A stretch of DNA of 64,000 nt from Deinandra increscens subsp. villosa. Its lineage: Eukaryota; Streptophyta; Magnoliopsida; Asterales; Asteraceae. Shown here one piece after another: positions 1-11,666 of this stretch; within the stretch, counting starts at the first letter, position 1; every line of letters begins with the position of its first letter. Under the pieces are notes generated by a model that was not told the origin of the DNA, made no database searches, and was given only the letters and a program-made list of their open reading frames with translations. The stretch is from the NCBI GenBank assembly GCA_039602395.1, contig JBCNJP010000261.1, positions 1 through 64,000 of the forward strand, in the 5' to 3' direction. A program made the position numbers and the translations under genes.

Positions 1-1160
1 GGAAGAAGAACGTCGGAGCCCTAATCGGCCGAGGAGACCGTCGACCTCCTTCTCCTCTTCTTTTTTTTTTTCCTTTTTATCAAGTTTATTGATATTTCAA
101 AATCAACCCCTTTATTTTTAATAACTTTGTTAAAAGAACACATTTAATTTCACGTCAGCAAAGAATAACACCGTTAGTGAAAAACTAACGGTGTATCATT
201 CTAGAGACCGGAATGGTTAATTGGTATTATTGTACGTATGCCAACATCAAAATTCGTATTATTATCGGCCAATGAGTTAAAACTCGTATTATTAAAATCC
301 AATCTTCCTTTTTAATTCAATATCATTATCTTTATGTTTTTTTTATTGTTTTCTGTCTGATTTTCTTCTGCTACGACCGTGGGGAGTATTAGAAATTATA
401 TTAGGGTTAATTAATATGAGCTACGGGCCCGTTAGGTATTAAGGTTTAGAATTAATTCTCTATAGATTGTAACCGTCTCTATCAATAAAATGATGTATAG
501 TTTTAAAGTTTAATGTAAGCCAATCACAAACTAAAGTTAAGTACCAGATTACATCTATATAAAAATAAACCGGGCGGAATTTTACCCGATGCAAATAAAC
601 AAACAACATAGTTAAAGTTAAACCAAAATGGTGTCTAAATACAACAAAATTCTAACAACAAATAAGAGAAAGAAATCTGATAGCATTCTTGTTCCAGTCA
701 TCTCATTATTTGCATGTAAACAATGGAAAATTTTAATTATCTGAAAATAAATAAAGAAGACTTTAAGTTGTTTAATACCAATTTGATATTGACTTAAAGG
801 GTCTAACTGTATGAACTTAAATGAAGAAAAGAAATTCATTTTAGTTGTTCTAACTTTATTCATGAAATTAAATTGAATAAATGAAAGCAAAATCCGTGTA
901 CTATCAGATGAACATAATATTCAATCGATGAATGGAAGATTGAGTAATTTTGACTTTGAATTCTTTGCTTAATTTCACATAATCTTTTTTTGTCTCCCTA
1001 TCGACAATCAGGTAACACACCACCTAAATTTCAGCTTCTTCTTTTTTTCTTGCAAATTATTGAGGGATTTTGTTTGTAAGTTACAAACAGTATTGAGTTG
1101 GAACGTGTCTAATTAGTTTTTTTTATTGATACATGATATAAGTTGAGCTCTTTGTTTTCT
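1..1160. other. AT-rich intergenic DNA, no gene seen
   Basis: No open reading frame here looks coding on either strand; the stretch is AT-rich with homopolymer runs. A perfect 10-bp stem hairpin lies at 168-194. Bases 472-494 match 29274-29296 exactly; at the second site the sequence encodes, on the minus strand, part of a copia RNase H region. That leaves open an old copia trace here, but nothing else around 472 supports it. Confidence 0.5.
168..194. repeat. Perfect 10-bp hairpin
   Basis: ACACCGTTAG at 168-177 and CTAACGGTGT at 185-194 are exact inverted repeats separated by 7 bases. A looser relative of the surrounding sequence (a CACGTCAGC-like block beside a GTTAG/TTAACG block) appears near 30010-30050 in the other orientation, so this may be part of a dispersed non-coding repeat. 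Confidence 0.6.
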
Positions 1161-1172
1161 CTCCAGAGCTCC

Positions 1173-3895
1173 GATGGGTATGTTTTCTGTTCTGATCTTC
1201 AATTGGAACCCACGAGAGGTATGTCATGTCCCTAAATTTCAACAACCTTTCTTCTATTCATTGCTTTTCCTACCCAAATTTTGCCCTAGAACCGCCAAAT
1301 TCATCGTCATGTCGTTCCCTGTTATTATTTGTACCCTATCCCTCTCACTCTCCAAAATCTGCTTCCCATTTAATCTATAAACGACTGATGTTTCTTCATA
1401 CGCATACGAGGATTTAGCACCCAGAGACAAGCAAGAATATTTAGCGTCCAACATATAACGGTAATTCCTTGAAACCGATTAATATCCAAGAACACGAAAT
1501 CCTTGAAAATCATACAGTAGCCCTAAACCGACATATCACATTTCTTTCAATCTTTGTATTTGACATTCAAAAGTAAGAATTTGTTTATTTTTTCTGATTT
1601 CAATATCTATATTTTGTTTATTTCAGGTGAAGAACTTTAATTCATACCTCTATCGTTCGGTTGCAAATTGAAATTTCTTATCGTTTTACGGTTGTTTCTC
1701 AATTTTTTTCTGACGGATTTTTCTTTCATATTACAAATTTATAGTTTCTCTGAGAGTTGGATCTCGAAATTCTACTATATTTTTACTAAATAAAGTCATT
1801 AGATTATTTAACGGTTATTGTGATATACATTATTTTAAATATTGTTATTTATGTATGTACACTTACCTTCAAGTTTTTGTGTGTGTATTTGTTTATAGAA
1901 TCCCAAATTTGCTTTTGACCTGCTATTTCCCTCTATTCAAGTTGAATATTTTAAGGTTTGATGGACATCACTATGCATAAGAATTTTCACGTTCTGTGTA
2001 GATGCATATGAACTTTTTACATATAAATTTACACACACAATGTTTTTAATAACCTTAATGAACTGTTGTTCAATATTTATTGCTGATGTTTGATTACATT
2101 TTAAACTTAGACTTTAGGATAACTATGAGTTTTGTCCACTCTCAAGTTTAAAATTAATACCAAGGATGAACACGAACACAAACAAATATTGGACTAACTC
2201 TCCAAATATTATAAGATCTCTTGCTTTTGATGTGCATGAATCAGATTATAAATGCATGTGAATATGTAGCCTGGTACTCTGGTTTGTAATGACACGGTCC
2301 ACGATCCCATGTTATCGATAATCCCCAACTTGGGTACTTTTGTTGGTGACATATTTGGTGCAAGATAATGGCGACACTGTCTTATGCTCAGGCTGTGTTG
2401 CAGTGAAGTCGGAAGAAGACGCTTTGTGGTATGTTTTAACTGTCAATTTTAAGTGATTGAAGATAATAACCTGGGCGTCCGTTTTATAGCTTAAAAAATA
2501 TAATGTTTAGTAGTGTCCGTTTTATATTGTCATAATAACTGAATATATTTTCCTTATTAACATCATGGTTTGAAGATTCATCTTGAATTTTAGGAGGACT
2601 AGATGGCATTCCTAAAGGTAAACGTTTTGTTGTTGGTTGTTTACATGTAGTAGATGAAGTGAAATAAAGACTATTGTAGAAGGTAATTTCTCTGTTTACT
2701 AGCACCATCTTACTATTTCTGTAGTTTCTTTAATTATTTATCCATTTTTGTTCTTTCTGCATTTTCCATATGCAAGTTGTCTGACTATTTTGTCCCTGTT
2801 GCAACCTCATTTTATTTTCATAGGTTAAGTTTCTTCTTATGTAGTTCTTTTTAGTGTTAGTTGTGTTCAATATCATACCTACTGCACTTTAGAAACAAAA
2901 TGGTATGTTTAACCTTTTTCCCTATTGTAGTCTCTCTTTTTGCCCTGCTTTCTCACTTTCTGATATGAGTTCAAGATTATTTTTTAATGTTGGTTGTATA
3001 TATTCCTCCTATTCTGACCCATTATGCATGAGTCTATTCATACATATAGCTTAAGTAGCATGGCTAGAAGAATGGGTGGTTCATAATGTCAAATATTTTG
3101 GTCTAATAAAAAGGTCAGGGATAGCTGCAACCTCCTATCTAAGAAGGGCAAGGGGATATGAGTATGAAATGGCTCTAAGGTGTAAACCCAAAGGCAATGA
3201 GATATGTGTATGAAATTGCTATAATGTCTAAACCTATTTGGGAAATGCTCCTGCAAATACACATACCATTATTCCTTTTATTTGTTACACAATACATTTG
3301 ATGGTTAGGTTTTCTATGGCATTTAGTAAGCCTTTGACCACATTATATTAGGCATGTGCACCTCATATTTGGTGTAGGCTAACTTGGATGGTTTTTATGA
3401 TTTTTAAAGTTTTTGATGTTCTTTTAACCAAGCATGTTATTGATGTTTGGTCTTTTATTATTTCTTTATGAGTCCATGTTCTACTTGACAATGCAAGGCG
3501 GGCATATCCTGGTGGCTTTACATAAGAAAACAGGTTTAAATGTCGATATCTGAACACTCTTTGGTTTCCACTATCATTGTACTAACATGTGTATGCTTAT
3601 TTAGAAAAACAGAAGAAGAAAAACAGCTTCATGGTTAAGAGAGTGTGTGCTTCGGCTTGGCCCAACTTTTATTAAACTTGGGTAGTTATCTTCAACATGA
3701 TCAGATTTATTTCCATGTGAATTGATTAGGAAAGCCCAACTTTTATTAAACTTGGGTAGTTATCTTCAACATGATCAGATATATTTCCATGCGAATTGAT
3801 TAGGAAAATCGCTATTGAGCATAACAATTATAGCTTTATGTTTGCCTCTCTTTGATCTTGAGACATTGCTATTTGTTAAATTACACGTGTTCAAC
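1173..3895 (+). other. Non-coding stretch with isolated exon-like pieces
   Basis: An ATG at 1173 opens a short frame of about 15 codons (starting MGMFSVL) that runs to a consensus-like donor (GAG|GTATGT) near 1217. Around 2340-2430 a second short frame reads through a Cys-containing stretch (DTVLCSGCVAV) and ends near another GTATG. No continuous protein can be assembled from these by eye and I do not recognise the family. The pieces lie upstream of a Helitron-like hairpin at 3905, so captured gene fragments are a reasonable guess. Confidence 0.3.
3660..3807. repeat. 74-bp tandem duplication, two copies
   Basis: The unit starting GCCCAACTTTTATTAAAC occurs at 3660-3733 and again at 3734-3807 with only a couple of base differences. 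It has no coding potential that I can support. Replication slippage or unequal exchange would explain it. Confidence 0.8.
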
Positions 3896-3904
3896 ATATA
3901 AAGA

Positions 3905-3927
3905 CTCCGCCGCGAAGCGCAGGTCGT
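3905..3927 (+). repeat. Helitron-like terminal hairpin (GC-rich)
   Basis: CTCCGCCGCGAAGCGC followed by AGGTCGTC forms a GC-rich hairpin in AT-rich surroundings. Nearly the same string occurs at 28297-28320, and a variant at 5481-5500. GC-rich hairpins just before the 3' end are typical of Helitrons. No clear CTRR end follows here, so the call rests on the recurring hairpin. Confidence 0.4.
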
Positions 3928-4228
3928 CAATACAACTCATTGTACCTTTCATGATGCATTTTGTACAAGTTATTGTGCACAACTTACCATTAGTTTTGTG
4001 TCTAGAGTACAAGTATTGATATCATGCCACCAAGAGGTCTTTCTTCTCCTCCACCGACCCATAGCTTCTATAGTCAAAAAATATCTTCTACATTTAAAAG
4101 TTGTCAAGTTGCAAGTTTTTAAGCCACATGTACACATCCATTGCTTTTTGCCTTTTATACATAATTTTTTATTTCACTCAACAGAGAGCAGAGAGTAGAG
4201 AGCAGGTGAGCAACTCTCCCCAAAAAAG

Positions 4229-4307
4229 ATGGTCATTTCATCATCATCTTCATCAATGGTGGATTCATCTCTAATCTCCTCATCCTCTTCCGCTTTCTTC
4301 ACCCCAG
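4229..4307 (+). pseudogene. First-exon fragment, Ser-rich (transit-peptide-like)
   Basis: ATG at 4229 opens 26 codons rich in serine (MVISSSSSSMVDSSL...) and ends at a good donor, CCCCAG|GTAAAC, at 4307/4308. Composition (Ser-rich, almost no acidic residues) resembles a plastid transit peptide. No convincing second exon follows before the hairpin at 5481, so I read it as a captured or orphaned first exon. The family cannot be named. Confidence 0.35.
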
Positions 4308-5470
4308 GTAAACAACACCGATTTTCCATTATCAGGGCGGTGTCTATGCTTTTCGCTTTGGGGATTGTTGTTTGTCTGTAAATGGGATTCATATCTTTAG
4401 GACGTGGGGTTTTTGTTGGCAAGATCAATCGATTATGATTTTTTTGTGGTGTTCTGAACTTAAAGCAATTATGTTTTTTTGGCAGGTTCAGGTTGATCTC
4501 TTCTTGATCTCTATGTTCTTTTCTCTTATGTGGACGATTAAGGGTTATTTGGTGGTTAGGGTTTTTTTCCGCATGTCTCTAATGCTTCAAGATTTATTTA
4601 TTTTTCTTTATCAACAGTGGTTAGGTTGAAGAATTGCTTCTGATTGCAAGTCTTTAAGGTATTTGTTTTGTAAGTTTACCCTTTCATTTTTCCTATTTGT
4701 TATATGTGGTTGCCTGCAATAGATGTATGAAATTGGGTCTAATTTTTGGGGAAATCAGAACTGTATGAACATATTGTCTTGGAATTTTACTTTGTAGGTG
4801 CCATATTATTTCCTTACTCTTGCAGCAAACCTCTGCATTTTCTTTGTGAGGTAATTTTGATTTCTTTTTGTTTATTTCAACCTTCTTATTTATTTTCTTT
4901 GTTGTTGTTTGACTGATTTCTCATATTTGCAGCTTTTGATGTAGGCGTCTCACAAGGAGGTTCGATTCACGCGATATATTTTTCAATGATGGGATTTCTT
5001 TATGTTCTTTCTTATAATTTTTCTTTAGTTTTGTTTGCGTAAGTGCAGATCATGGGTATTTTATGAAGAGGCACCTTCATTTTCAATACTAGATCCAAAA
5101 TGCAACCATATTTTTTTTTCACTTTAAATTGCTTTCTGCTGTCATTTCCTTGCTGTTCACTCCAAAAATATTGATAAAACTATGATATGATAATTTACAT
5201 ATCTCCTTCAAGAACCGTTCCTGTTTTTGCTTTTTGAGATCAATTTTGAGTTACTAAAACTTTCAAGTTCATGTTTACGGTTGATTCTAATTCTTAAATA
5301 TGTCCTTCTTTTAAACTTAGAATTAGAAATTTATAGATTTTTCTTTGGCCTTGATGACTTGATCTCTATTTGTGTGGCTAGGATGAGATAAGCATGATGG
5401 TAAATGGTAATTTTGAGAAGGTACCGTTCACGTGCTTTCCTCAACGCCTATCATAACCGACTTTCTAAAA
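4308..5470. other. Intron-like or intergenic DNA
   Basis: T-rich sequence with several polypyrimidine/AG and GT sites but no sustained coding frame. It could be the intron remains of the gene fragment that starts at 4229. Nothing further is supported. Confidence 0.4.
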
Positions 5471-5480
5471 CGGGTCGGCT

Positions 5481-5511
5481 CCGCGGCGAAGCGCGGGTCG
5501 ACCCACTTGTA
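5481..5511 (+). repeat. Helitron-like terminal hairpin, borders the TA array
   Basis: CCGCG (5482-5486) and CGCGG (5493-5497) form a stem within TCCGCGGCGAAGCGCGGGTC; a second small palindrome GGGTCGACCC follows. It ends in ACTTGT and runs straight into the first (TA)n block. It shares the GCGAAGCGC core with hairpins at 3905 and 28297. Confidence 0.45.
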
Positions 5512-5549
5512 TATATAAAAGTAAATATATATATATATATATATATATA

Positions 5550-6304
5550 GGATCATGTGAAAACAACTTTTATTGCGAAAACACGAAAACAAATATTAAA
5601 ACCTTTATAACTTTTTCATACGTTAATATTTTTTTAAAAAAATTGCACCAAAATCCTTAAAATTATGTTATCTTTAGTTCTGGAAAAAATAAAAAAAAAT
5701 CAAATTTTTTTTAAAAATTATTATTGCACAGGTGCAATAATTTTTTTTTATTATTATTGCACATATGCAATAATATTAAAACCTTTATAACTTTTTCATA
5801 TGTTAAATTTTTTTTAAGAAATTGCACTATAAATATTATAATTCTGTTATCTTTAATTCTGGAAAAAATTAAAAATATTCAACGTTTTTTAAAATTTTTT
5901 ATTATTGCACATGTGCAATAAAAAATTATTATTGCACATGTGCAATAATATTAAAACCTCTATAACTTTTTCATACGTTAATATTTTTGATAAAAAATTG
6001 TACCGCAGATCTTATAATTCTGTTATCTTTAATTTTTGAAAAAAATTTAAGAAAATTAATGTTTTTTTTGTTAATATTGCACATGTGTAATATAATTAAT
6101 ACGTATTATTGCACATGTGCAATAATAAAAAAAATCACGAAATTTTATATGTTTATTTTTTTTTTCAGAATTAAAGGTGACATAATTTTAAGACTTTTGG
6201 TGCAAATTTTAAAAAAAAATATTAACGTATGAGGAAGTTATAGAGGTTTTAATATTTGTTTTCGTGTTTTCGCAATAACATCTTGTTTTTATTTGATCTT
6301 TCCC
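5550..6304. mobile_element. Family B TIR element with GCACATGTGC palindromes
   Basis: The ends are an inverted repeat of roughly 80 bases, including TTATTGCGAAAACACG near the left end and its complement near 6270. The inside is made of about three diverged direct units of roughly 180 bp. Each contains a block like ATTAAAACCTTTATAAC and the palindrome ATTGCACATGTGCAAT or a variant. No coding capacity is seen: it is non-autonomous, and no related transposase can be pointed to in the window. Confidence 0.75.
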
Positions 6305-6363
<59 letters not shown>

Positions 6364-6367
<4 letters not shown>

Positions 6368-6539
6368 TAGGTTCAAATGAGAACTTTTTGTTTTGAGAAC
6401 TTTTGAGAACTAAATCTCAACCACACATTTCAGGGGGGACCACTACAATTCATGGGAGGGGGGATACATGTAAATAAACTTGTGGCTCAAATTAGTTCTT
6501 TTTAGTTCTCAAATCAAATTGGTTCTCAAATGATCATCT

Positions 6540-6542
<3 letters not shown>
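6364..6542. mobile_element. Family A short TIR element, copy 1
   Basis: A 179-bp element flanked by TA blocks. The left end GGTTAGGTTCAAATGAGAAC and the complement of the right end (GAGATGATCATTTGAGAACC) form imperfect inverted repeats. A closely related copy lies at 24860-25040 in the same orientation, sharing the internal G-run and the GGATACATGTAA stretch. It is non-coding and MITE-sized. Confidence 0.85.
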
Positions 6543-6600
<58 letters not shown>

Positions 6601-6779
6601 AAAGTTCATTGTAGACCCCTTAAAAAAGTGTAGACCCGTAGACCCCATTTCTAACCCTTGGATCGTTTTTAATCTGATGGTGTAGATTGATTGCTGAATT
6701 TTAATTAGATTTTGAAGGAAACAGGCGGAAGGGCACTTAGGTCTTTTGACATTTACTTTTAGAAAGAAGTTCCTGTCAT

Positions 6780-8700
6780 CACTTCAAGATCTATCGTTCC
6801 ACTATTCTCCATCTTCGAAGATCGATCTCTGTATTCTGATCAATCTTTGATCCCACTGTTTTTCATCAATCTGATTCCACTGTCTTCATCAATCTTGATT
6901 CATCACGTCGCATCCGGATCGATCATCATCAATCTTGATTCCACGGTTCTGCGATATTTTTAGGGTTCTTCATCAATCTGATTCCACTAATCGATCATCA
7001 TCAATCGCTTGGCTATCGGAACTCAAAACCCTAGACTCTTGTGTCTCTCTTGCTCTCTCGATTTGTAGGTTTGTAAAAGTCTCCTTTCATTCTTCCAGTT
7101 ATGGATTTGTTTTGATAATTACATGTGAGTTTTAATAATCGATGTTATTTGATTTTTAGTGAGTTTTGATAATGTATGTTGTTTTTGATAAGTACATGTG
7201 GTGTTTAATTCGGTGTGTTTTGACTGTTTCTCATCATATCCTGCCAGTAGCTTTTCATCGACAAGTTTCAATTATATCCCTGTAGGTTGCTGGAGAGTAA
7301 GAACTCATGATTTCTGTTGCACATTCGTAGTGCTTAGGCATACAGATGATGACTAAATTGTTTAATTTTAGGAACAAAAAGGGTTGGAAGTGATCTTTAA
7401 TAGCCAAATTCAATATCATTTTTGCTACTTAATATTTCACCTATCAAACTTCATACCAGATTATCACTTTGGTTATTTTAAAAAGTAATACTTCACTTTA
7501 TATTAAAACTCACTGATTAGAATCCATCATCAATGATAATTTGATGATGTTCATTTAGAATCTAATTATAATAGCTATCTAAATTACAACTAAAAGTCAC
7601 TTATTATTAGTCTAAATCTCACTGATTATATTAGGTTTCTAAACTCAGTTAAACCATAAAGATAATATGATGCCAAGAAGCTAATCATGAGGTTTGTAAA
7701 AGCTTAAAATTGTATTACAACCAACCATCCCCATAAGTTCCTGACTAGGTTTATAATCCAGTTTCTTAGCTAAATTGTGATTCATTTATATTTTATTATT
7801 GAACTCATATCTATATTCTACCCAACAATACAATATAATAGTTTGTTTACCTGATCTTTGAAGAAAATAAAGGGTATATGTCAAACTATTGCATTTGTTC
7901 TTTAAACCATTCAACTGTCAATAAATTGAGTTTAAATACCTATTATAATCAGTGAGATTTAGATAAATAAGTGAGTTTTAATTGTAATTGGATTAAAATT
8001 TTATTTCCAATGTTAACAGTTATCTATCAACGTAAGTTCTTGACTTTTATAGACATCCCCATGAATGTGGCTGCACAGATTTTAAACCATCTTATTCAAA
8101 AAAGTCTTTTACTACACAGATTAGCCACATATTTAAACTTCATATACCAGTGCCAACTTAAAACATTAACCTTTTCCTCATTTTGACTTTTGAAGTCAAA
8201 ATGCCGACCCATACACTTAGCCCCTGTTCCAGCCATTAGAATCTGTCCAACATTCCAATTAGACCATAGCCTTGTCCAAAAGTAAGCACATTGCAAGACA
8301 TACTCTAGCATATACATGGAAATTCTCAGCATACTACTCAAGGCAACATGTTGACTAAATAAGTCAAACATCAACAAAACACAACCCATACACCTGCTAA
8401 GTTTCAGCATCTTAACACATCCAATTAACCAACTTTCTTATATAAAAAAACTTGAATAAAGCAGCCTCTTTTATGATAACATAACAGCCCTTATACATCA
8501 TGCAGAAAAGCCTATATGTGTTCAACCCGCCATTATCCAAGCTAAAAGCAGATGAACTCAAAGTGCTTACCTCACATTAGATGGATTTCCCAGACTTTTA
8601 TTTCCTATAATTCCCAAGCTTGAATAATTGTCTACCAGTTTCACTAAAGATCCCGAATAATTGTCTCCAAGGCTGCTGATCATTCATGAGGAGGACATCT
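6780..8700. other. Left internal part of element C, possible gene fragments
   Basis: 6780-7080 is a CT-rich, UTR-like stretch with repeats of ATCAATCTTGATTCCAC type. A minus-strand frame of 104 codons at 8096-8410 (with WTRLWSNWNVGQIL) is open but matches no family I know. The rest is AT-rich without coding signal. Confidence 0.35.
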
Positions 8701-8749
8701 ATCGTCTGATCGGGTCTAACCATGATGACATTGTTCGAAGTGGTATTTT

Positions 8750-11661
8750 GGTCAGTGAGTTTTAATAGAGTTTTAATTTCAGTGATTTTTGTAATTTCAA
8801 TGAGTTTTAATAACTATTGTTGATTTTGTCCAGGTACATCAATGTCTTGCACTTGTTTGCTCTTTAGGCTACCCCATCAAGCAAGTATATCATGTGGTGA
8901 ACCGCCCTAACATTACTACGTGTGGCAAAAGTTTAGGTGACCCGGCCGGTTGAACTACCCGTCATTTTCTAGTTGTTTTTGAGAAGTAAGAGTGTTGAGT
9001 TTGTAGATTTCGTTTGTATCTATGAACCTTTGTTCTGAATATAATGAAATTACGAGTCATTTGGATGTTATAATTTTAATTCGTTCTCTTGTCGAATCTT
9101 CTTTGCCAAATCTTTCATGGTTCTTTTTAGTCTGAACTGCAAACCAAACAAGCCAATATCATTGCAATGAGTTTTAAACTCAACAGTGAGTTTTATAATT
9201 TGCATTGAGTTTTAAACTCAAGAGTGATTTCTAAAACTCAATAGTGAGATTATAAAGTGAGATTTTATAATTTGCAGTGAGTTTTAAAACTAACAGTGAT
9301 ATTATAAAGTGAGTTTTATAATTTTCAGCGAGTTTTAAACTTAAAAGTGAGTTTTAAATTTGCAGTGAGTTTTAAAACTAACACTAAGAATATAAAGTGC
9401 GTATTATAATTTGCAACGAGTTTTAAACTCAACATAAAGTTTTATAATTTGCAGTGAGTTTTAAACTCAACAGTGTGTTTTAAAACTGAACAGTGAGATT
9501 ATAAAGTGAGCTTTATAATTGGCAGTGAGTTTTAAACTCAACATTGAGTTTTTAAATTTGCAGTGAATTTTATGAAACTCATTGAAATTTTATCCTTAAA
9601 AACCAACTTGTTTTAAAACTATCTCCATAGTTGAAAACGATTCAATCAACCTGCACATCACCCAAATAAAAATATGTTTTTGATTCTTGATTGTTTAGGG
9701 TCGAACAAGTGGCTGAATGATTTTTGATTTTAGATTCATGATTTTGAGCCGTTTGACTTTGTGAAAGTCAACCATACTTGTATTAACTAGTAGTGAAAGT
9801 AATGCTAATTCCAAAATGACCACTGATGATCATTTTCAGTTTATAAATTATTACCTTTAGCTAAAAGTCAATGAGTTTTAATTAATTGAGGTTTAAAGAG
9901 TTTTATTTCAGTGAGTCTTAAACATAATTGAGGTTTAAAGAGTTTTATTTCAACGAGTCTTATGCATAATTGAGTTTTAAATTGCAGTGAGTCTTATACC
10001 GGAAAGAGTTAACAGGAAAAAACTAGATAGCATTCCATTTCCTTCGGTGATTATGGTTATAGCTATGAAAGCATCACAATTCATCGGTACAAAAATAAAA
10101 AAAAATTTAATTGAACAAATTTAAGAGGACAAGTACATCCAAATCTCTTTTTTGTCCGAGGGTATGAAAAAAACAAAAATAAATACAAAAATAATGATAA
10201 AATATCCATGATGGTTGATTAAATGGTCTTTCTTGGTTCATTTGTTGGCTCCAGTTGCATCTTTGGCTTCATCCGCGCCCTGTACACCTGCCTTCATCCG
10301 TTTTTCAGCCTGCATTTTCATGATATTTTTAACATTTTTAGTCAAACAAAATTGGTTTTCTAACATCAAAATCGGTCTGTTTTTATTATTAAAAAATTAT
10401 AATATAACAGACAACTTATAAATATTATAATGAGAAATTACGGCCTGCTGTATTGAGTCTTATACTTGATTTTTTAAAACAAAACTCACAGAACATAACA
10501 AATTTAAAACTCACAGAACATAACGAAACTTAGTAAGTTATAAAATTTTAAGTGAGTCTTATACTTGAGTTTTAAACTCAATAAAACACACTTAAAACAC
10601 ATGATGTTGTTTTAAAACGAATAAACACATAAACACATAATGTTTACAGGTGGGCCAAACAATTTCAAAACAATAAAGAAATCTTGATGAACCAACAAAC
10701 AAAACCATATTAATTAAAATATATGTGTAACCTGTTGTTTAATCCAAAGTCCAAACATAACCAAAAAATCTAAATGAACCAAAAACACCAAGAACAAGTT
10801 TCAAAAATACAATTAAGTGCATTGATTCTATCCAAAACTCAACTTAAAACATGGATTCTATCTAAAACTACAATTTAAATTTCAGTGAGTTTTAGATAAA
10901 TAAGATGTAATGAGTTCTAATGAGGTTTATAACTCTCTGAGTTATAACTCAGTGAGTTTTAACTGAGTTATAAAACTCACCGAGTTTTAACTGAGTTTTC
11001 TGTGAGTTTTATAACTCACTGAGTTTTAAATGACGGTGAGTTTTATAAATCAGTGAGTTTTAATCAAGTGAGTTTTCTAAGTCCATTGAATTTGTAGTGA
11101 GTCCTATAAAACTGACTGAAATGTAAACTCACTGCAACTAAAACTCACTGAAATAGAACTCACAACTACAATAAAACTCACAACTACAATAAAACTCACT
11201 GAAAAAAACTCATTGAGTTATAAAACTAACCGTCAGTTAAAACTCAAGTATAAGACTCACTTAAAATTATAAAACTCACTGTTGAGTTTTATTTCAGTGA
11301 GTTTTAGATAAAACAGATGTAATGAGTTCTAATGAGGTTTATAACTCTCTGAGTTATAACTCAGTGAGTTTTAACTGAGTTATAAAACTCACCGAGTTTT
11401 AACTGAGTTTTCTGTGAGTTTTATAACTCACTGAGTTTTAAATGACGGTGAGTTTTATAAATCGGTGAGTTTTAATCAAGTGAGTTTTATAAGTCTATTG
11501 AATTTGTAGTGAGTCCTATAAAACTGACTGAAATGTAAACTCACTGCAACTAAAACTCACTGAAATAGAACTCACGACTACAATAAAACTCACAACTACA
11601 ATAAAACTCACTGAAAAAAACTCATTGAGTTATAAAACTAACCTTCAGTTAAAACTCAAGT
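8750..11661. repeat. Palindromic TGAGTTTTAAAACTCA array, left half
   Basis: Dozens of copies of GTGAGTTTTA, AAAACTCAC and fused palindromic versions in both orientations. The density rises to the right, where a long unit of 412 bp repeats (same phase points at 10881 and 11293). The LTR element at 11667 interrupts the array, and the same unit resumes after it. No coding capacity. Single strands of this DNA could fold into many small hairpins. Confidence 0.85.
8834..8953 (+). pseudogene. Terminal-exon fragment of an unknown gene
   Basis: After an acceptor-like TTTTGTCCAG the frame reads about 39 codons (containing CLALVCSLGYPIKQVYHV and NRPNITTCGKSL) to a TGA stop, followed by a UTR-like stretch. 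Base composition is more balanced than the flanks. It looks like the last exon of a protein-coding gene carried inside element C. I cannot name the family. Confidence 0.4.
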
Positions 11662-11666
11662 ATAAG

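Noticed and set aside
4950..4985. tRNA-like T-arm GGTTCGATTC
   Set aside because: No acceptor stem, D-arm or anticodon arm can be folded around it.
8096..8410. 104-codon minus-strand frame in element C
   Set aside because: Open and protein-like in places, but with no recognisable motif or splice context; kept only as a note in the regional entry.
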